A stretch of 7,239 nucleotides of DNA, taken from assembly GCA_937892395.1 (NCBI GenBank), contig CALAGJ010000084.1:1-7239 (forward strand), given 5' to 3'. The translations under genes were made by a program, and so were the position numbers. Within the stretch, counting starts at the first letter, position 1, and each line of letters opens with the position of its first letter. Source of the stretch: an uncultured Parafilimonas sp. (lineage in GTDB: Bacteria; Bacteroidota; Bacteroidia; Chitinophagales; Chitinophagaceae). Of the stretch, positions 4,201 through 7,239 are shown one piece after another. The notes under the pieces are model-generated. The model was not told where the DNA came from, ran no database searches, and saw only the letters and a program-made list of their open reading frames with translations.

Positions 4201-6996
4201 ATGAAGTATGCTACGCTGTTTTATGGCCTGTTAATTTTATCTTCATGCATAAGCAGGAATGAAAAGCAACTGCCCATTTTGCAGAAATATTTTGCTGATA
4301 AAAACGCTGACAGCCTAGTTATGTCGGCCATAAATATTGGTCAGGTAGATAAACCCAAAGATAGCCTCATTGCATATTTATCACTCTGCCAAACAATTAC
4401 AGATTCTTTAAACGCCTGGCAGAAATATAAAGCAACTGCAGCACTTGCCTTATACCTAACATCATTAGAAAGCAGGGCGAGTATGGATTCATTAGCAAAA
4501 GAAAAATTTATATCCATTATTTATACTGCTGCTATTGCTAACTATACTTTTGACTATAATGATACTGTAGTAACACTTTTAGAAACTGCATTGCATAATA
4601 CCAATGACAGCATAAAACTTATAAACTGTGTAAATAGTTTATGTACTGAATACAATATACTTGGCGACAAAAATAAAACGATACATTACTTTGATATTGG
4701 CTATTCATTGCTATCAGATTTATTGAAAACAAATAAGAAAATTTCCTATAAAAAAAAGGCAAACACATTTGCATCTCATATAAATAATCGACTTGTTTTT
4801 TTTAATGAATATCATCTTTACGATTCAACTATAAAGTATGCAAGCATTGGTCTTCAACTGGACAGCCTACAACCTCAACGAATTGCTTACTTAAAATCAA
4901 ATCTGGCAGAAGCACTTTATTATTCAGGTAAAAAACAAGAAGCAATACCGCTACTCGATGTGTCGCTTGATTTATTATATAAGGAAGACACAACCAATAA
5001 GGACATTCGCAACCGCATAAGCAGTGTACTCAATGTAAAAGCAGCGCTGCTGAGGGAGGAAAAACAATATGCGAAATCAAATGAATACCTAATGCAGTCT
5101 TTTGCCATGATCAACTATGATTTTTTTAACCGCTATACTGGCAAAACGCTTTTGGCCTTGGCAGGCAATTTTCTTGATATGGGACAAACAGACAGCACAT
5201 TGCAGTATGCACACGAAGCACTGCGCACCGTAACAAAAGTGGATAGTGGAAATATATTTTCGCTTCCCCTGCTCAGCAAACGCTATGCAGAAAATACGAT
5301 TGAAGCCTGTGCAGATACCCTTGCATCAGCCTTTATAATGAAATATACTGAAACTGGCTTGCTGCAATATGCCAATGCTGTTTTACGTTGTTTTGATCTG
5401 GCATTTGCCGTAGAAAATAAACTTCTGGTAAACTATACGTATGATGATAGTAAAATTGCTTTGCTAGATGAAAGCCGCAAACGCAGCGAAAGAGCAATTG
5501 CATTCTGTTATTCCCTTTTCCAGAATTCTAATGATAAACTATGGGCACAAAAAGCTTTTGAATACTCAGAAGGTAATAAGGCAATTGTATTACTACAGTC
5601 GCTTAAAAAAAATATTGCCGCTAATAGTTTACTGCAAAGAGACTCTGTTTATAAACGACTCCAAAACCTACAACTCAAAACCTCCTTCTTGGAAAAAAAT
5701 ATTGTACTTGCCGAACTGGAAAGAGATGCATCATCTATTCAACTAAAAAAAGAAAAAGAAAAAACAGATAATGAATTATTACAGGCTTCATCATTGTTGC
5801 TAAAAGATAACCCAGCCTATAAAAGTTTATTGCAAAGTAGCGACACAATAAATATTCAGGCAATTGTGCACCAAGTATTAAAAAAAAATGATGAAGCATT
5901 ACTGGAGTTCTTTAGCGGAGCGACGGGTATTTACACTTTTATTTTTTCGAATGATGGTAATATGCTTTTTTCAAAATACGACAGTAGCGTATTACACTCC
6001 GTGCATAGCTATCTTTCTTTTTTTGCAAAAGAGGACAGCATAGCTACTAACCCCAAAGCCTTTCAACATGAAGCTTTCAGCTTATTTAATCAATTGGACT
6101 TGGCACAGATTACTTCCGCATACCATAAGCTCATTATTATTCCCGATGGAATTTTTTCTGCGCTGCCCTTTGAAAGCTTGTTGTATAAACAAAGCAATTC
6201 AGTGTTGTTGAAATCGCTACCATATTTTATAAAAATCTGTAATATCAGTTATGCATTTTCAGCAGCTACCCTCCTAAAACAAAGAGAACAATCCACCAAT
6301 ACTTCGCATACTATGTTGGCCATGGCACCAGTTTTTAGCAATAGCAAATTTGCAGCACTACCGGGTACCATAGATGAACTAGCCGCAATAAAAAAACAAA
6401 TGCCAGATGGTCATTATTTTTTAAATAATGACGCATCACTAAGTAACTTTCGTAGCTACTGCAATACAGTATCCTTTATTCATTTGGCCACACATGCATT
6501 TGCAAATAGTACTGCCGCAGTGCCAGAAATAGAATTTACGGATAGCTCCATTACACTTCATGAAATTTATGCCACACCCATGCAGGCCAATCTTGCTGTG
6601 CTAAGTGCTTGCAATACTGGTATTGGCAGACTACAAACCGGTGAGGGATTCATCAGTCTGGCAAGAGGATTTTATTATGCAGGTGTTCCTCATGTTATCA
6701 CTTCTTTATGGCAGGTAAATGATGCTGCCACACATCATTTGTTTGAAACATTTTATGCATCAATCAAAAAATATAGTTTAGAAAATGCCTTTTATCAATC
6801 AAAAATAAAATGGCTCAATAGCAATCAAAGTGATGATAAATATTCCCCTTACTACTGGGCAGGATTTATTTTTATTGGAGATGACACAAGTGTGCCGTCT
6901 GACCTTTCATACTGGTGGTGGCTCTTACTGCCTGTAGGTGTCTTATTATTGTATGTACTTAAGCGAGTAAACAATAAAAAAGTTGCAGGTTTATAA
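4201..6996 (+). CDS. CHAT-domain (caspase-like) TPR lipoprotein with C-terminal membrane helix
   Basis: CHAT domains are caspase-clan peptidase-like modules usually fused to TPR repeats. The protein begins with a lipoprotein signal peptide ending in the lipobox LSSC (C16), which supports the ATG at 4201. Residues about 30-430 are helical, with TPR-type repeats clearest at 200-345 (LAEALYYSGKKQEAIPLLD). A charged coiled coil spans about 480-530. The CHAT domain covers about 564-895. It has the catalytic pair H765 (HLATHAF) and C804 (LSACNTG), then GEGFISLARGFYYAGV, SLWQVND and the closing YYWAGFIFIGDD. The active site looks intact. A C-terminal helix YWWWLLLPVGVLLLYVL (904-920) with a basic tail (KR, KK) would cross the inner membrane, leaving TPR and CHAT parts in the periplasm. 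At 931 residues it is a normal length for a large TPR-CHAT protein. It is the second gene after the Cys-rich secreted protein. The start codon touches a hairpin and no Shine-Dalgarno is visible. Peptidase activity and substrate are inferred only from the family. Confidence 0.92.
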   Translation: MKYATLFYGLLILSSCISRNEKQLPILQKYFADKNADSLVMSAINIGQVDKPKDSLIAYLSLCQTITDSLNAWQKYKATAALALYLTSLESRASMDSLAKEKFISIIYTAAIANYTFDYNDTVVTLLETALHNTNDSIKLINCVNSLCTEYNILGDKNKTIHYFDIGYSLLSDLLKTNKKISYKKKANTFASHINNRLVFFNEYHLYDSTIKYASIGLQLDSLQPQRIAYLKSNLAEALYYSGKKQEAIPLLDVSLDLLYKEDTTNKDIRNRISSVLNVKAALLREEKQYAKSNEYLMQSFAMINYDFFNRYTGKTLLALAGNFLDMGQTDSTLQYAHEALRTVTKVDSGNIFSLPLLSKRYAENTIEACADTLASAFIMKYTETGLLQYANAVLRCFDLAFAVENKLLVNYTYDDSKIALLDESRKRSERAIAFCYSLFQNSNDKLWAQKAFEYSEGNKAIVLLQSLKKNIAANSLLQRDSVYKRLQNLQLKTSFLEKNIVLAELERDASSIQLKKEKEKTDNELLQASSLLLKDNPAYKSLLQSSDTINIQAIVHQVLKKNDEALLEFFSGATGIYTFIFSNDGNMLFSKYDSSVLHSVHSYLSFFAKEDSIATNPKAFQHEAFSLFNQLDLAQITSAYHKLIIIPDGIFSALPFESLLYKQSNSVLLKSLPYFIKICNISYAFSAATLLKQREQSTNTSHTMLAMAPVFSNSKFAALPGTIDELAAIKKQMPDGHYFLNNDASLSNFRSYCNTVSFIHLATHAFANSTAAVPEIEFTDSSITLHEIYATPMQANLAVLSACNTGIGRLQTGEGFISLARGFYYAGVPHVITSLWQVNDAATHHLFETFYASIKKYSLENAFYQSKIKWLNSNQSDDKYSPYYWAGFIFIGDDTSVPSDLSYWWWLLLPVGVLLLYVLKRVNNKKVAGL

Positions 6997-7033
6997 TATG
7001 CTTTTGCTTCACGAGTTTTAATGTTTTCACTTC

Positions 7034-7051
7034 GCAAGTTATATCGCTTGC
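7034..7051 (+). terminator. Weak hairpin after the CHAT gene
   Basis: GCAAG (7034-7038) pairs with CTTGC (7047-7051), with one further T-G wobble and a loop of six. It lies 38 nt past the CHAT stop codon. Only a short, impure T-rich stretch follows, so this is a weak candidate for the end of the transcript. No better terminator was seen downstream. Confidence 0.2.
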
Positions 7052-7113
7052 TTGTTAAATACAATTCTAGTAAACCTTGATTTTGCAAGTGTCTTTATAA
7101 TACATTTCAATGA

Positions 7114-7128
7114 CAAAATTTTGTTTTA
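7114..7128 (+). repeat. Copy 2 of the 15-bp direct repeat
   Basis: This is identical to 346-360 in the same orientation. Here the palindromic core extends to 12 bp, ACAAAATTTTGT (7113-7124). The flanks of the two copies share nothing beyond the 15 bases, and joining the outer flanks does not give the left minus-strand ORF a start codon. An attachment-site reading is therefore not supported. Confidence 0.35.
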
Positions 7129-7239
7129 ATCAGCGAAAATATTGCTTTTGGATGCTATGTAATATTTTCCCAATCCTATATATGTTTATAGAAGTACTGA
7201 TTTAGTTACACCAATTTTAGTTGATTAATAAAAACCGGC

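Larger units (their letters stand above)
6997..7239. other. A/T-rich non-coding tail of the window
   Basis: I see no supportable gene here on either strand. The longest plus-strand start-to-stop reading I checked is 19 codons (7021-7080), with no leader or family features. Apart from the weak hairpin and the 15-bp repeat copy at 7114-7128, it holds no structure I can name. A gene may begin beyond 7239. Confidence 0.5.

Noticed and set aside
5468..5746. Plus-strand frame of 92 codons inside the CHAT gene
   Set aside because: It is a frame-shifted shadow of the TPR-to-coiled-coil part of the CHAT protein, and the main frame is uninterrupted.
7021..7080. Small 19-codon ORF with a basic, hydrophobic peptide after the CHAT gene
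   Set aside because: It has no leader signal, includes the weak hairpin sequence, and is short enough to be chance.
6852..7088. Minus-strand open frame of 78 codons overlapping the end of the CHAT gene
   Set aside because: About 60% of it is antisense to the conserved CHAT C-terminus and anchor, it lacks domain features, and it ends inside the CHAT gene.
346..7128. Reading the 15-bp direct repeats as attachment sites of an excisable element
   Set aside because: There is no integrase or transposase between them, and joining the outer flanks does not restore a start codon to the left minus-strand ORF.
1..7239. CRISPR array, tRNA, rRNA or insertion sequence
   Set aside because: No regularly spaced repeats, cloverleaf-like sequence, rRNA-like stretch, transposase frame or long terminal inverted repeats were seen on either strand.

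Overview
The window looks like Bacteroidota DNA, probably of a Chitinophagaceae-like genome, though the family level is a guess. The evidence is the low GC, A/T-rich leaders without Shine-Dalgarno sequences, one good Bacteroidota-type promoter (TTG-N19-TAgcTTTT), a sigma factor gene abutting an anti-sigma-like TPR gene, and secreted proteins in a style common in that phylum.

Layout. Positions 1-376 hold an open minus-strand frame for a Glu/Gln/Asn-rich, probably coiled-coil protein that runs off the left edge and has no convincing start. Around 345-375 the sequence changes abruptly. The plus strand from about 373 encodes the body of a gluconate 2-dehydrogenase subunit 3-like protein (to 858) whose normal N-terminus is missing. 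This point is a rearrangement or an assembly/amplification chimera, and a short A/T inverted repeat lies on it. Positions 859-988 are a small convergent intergenic stretch.

Positions 989-2320 (minus) are a two-gene unit: an ECF-type sigma-70 factor followed with no gap by a single-pass membrane protein with an anti-sigma-like N-terminus and periplasmic TPRs. Divergent from it, across 125 bp, are two large envelope genes. The first (2446-4146) is a secreted protein with an unrecognised N-terminal region, a DUF7619/DUF11-like beta domain, a Cys-rich segment and a C-terminal Trp-rich membrane anchor. The second (4201-6996) is a lipoprotein with TPR repeats, a coiled coil and a CHAT (caspase-like) domain with an intact His/Cys pair, again ending in a Trp-rich membrane anchor. 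A hairpin with a short T-run lies between the two genes and touches the start codon of the second. Positions 6997-7239 appear non-coding.

Working model (inference). The sigma/TPR pair is a regulatory module that may control the divergent envelope pair. The two envelope proteins share the same unusual type of C-terminal anchor and would be held on the periplasmic face of the inner membrane, where a CHAT peptidase-like protein could act on, or with, its Cys-rich neighbour. No substrate, trigger or phenotype can be read from the sequence.
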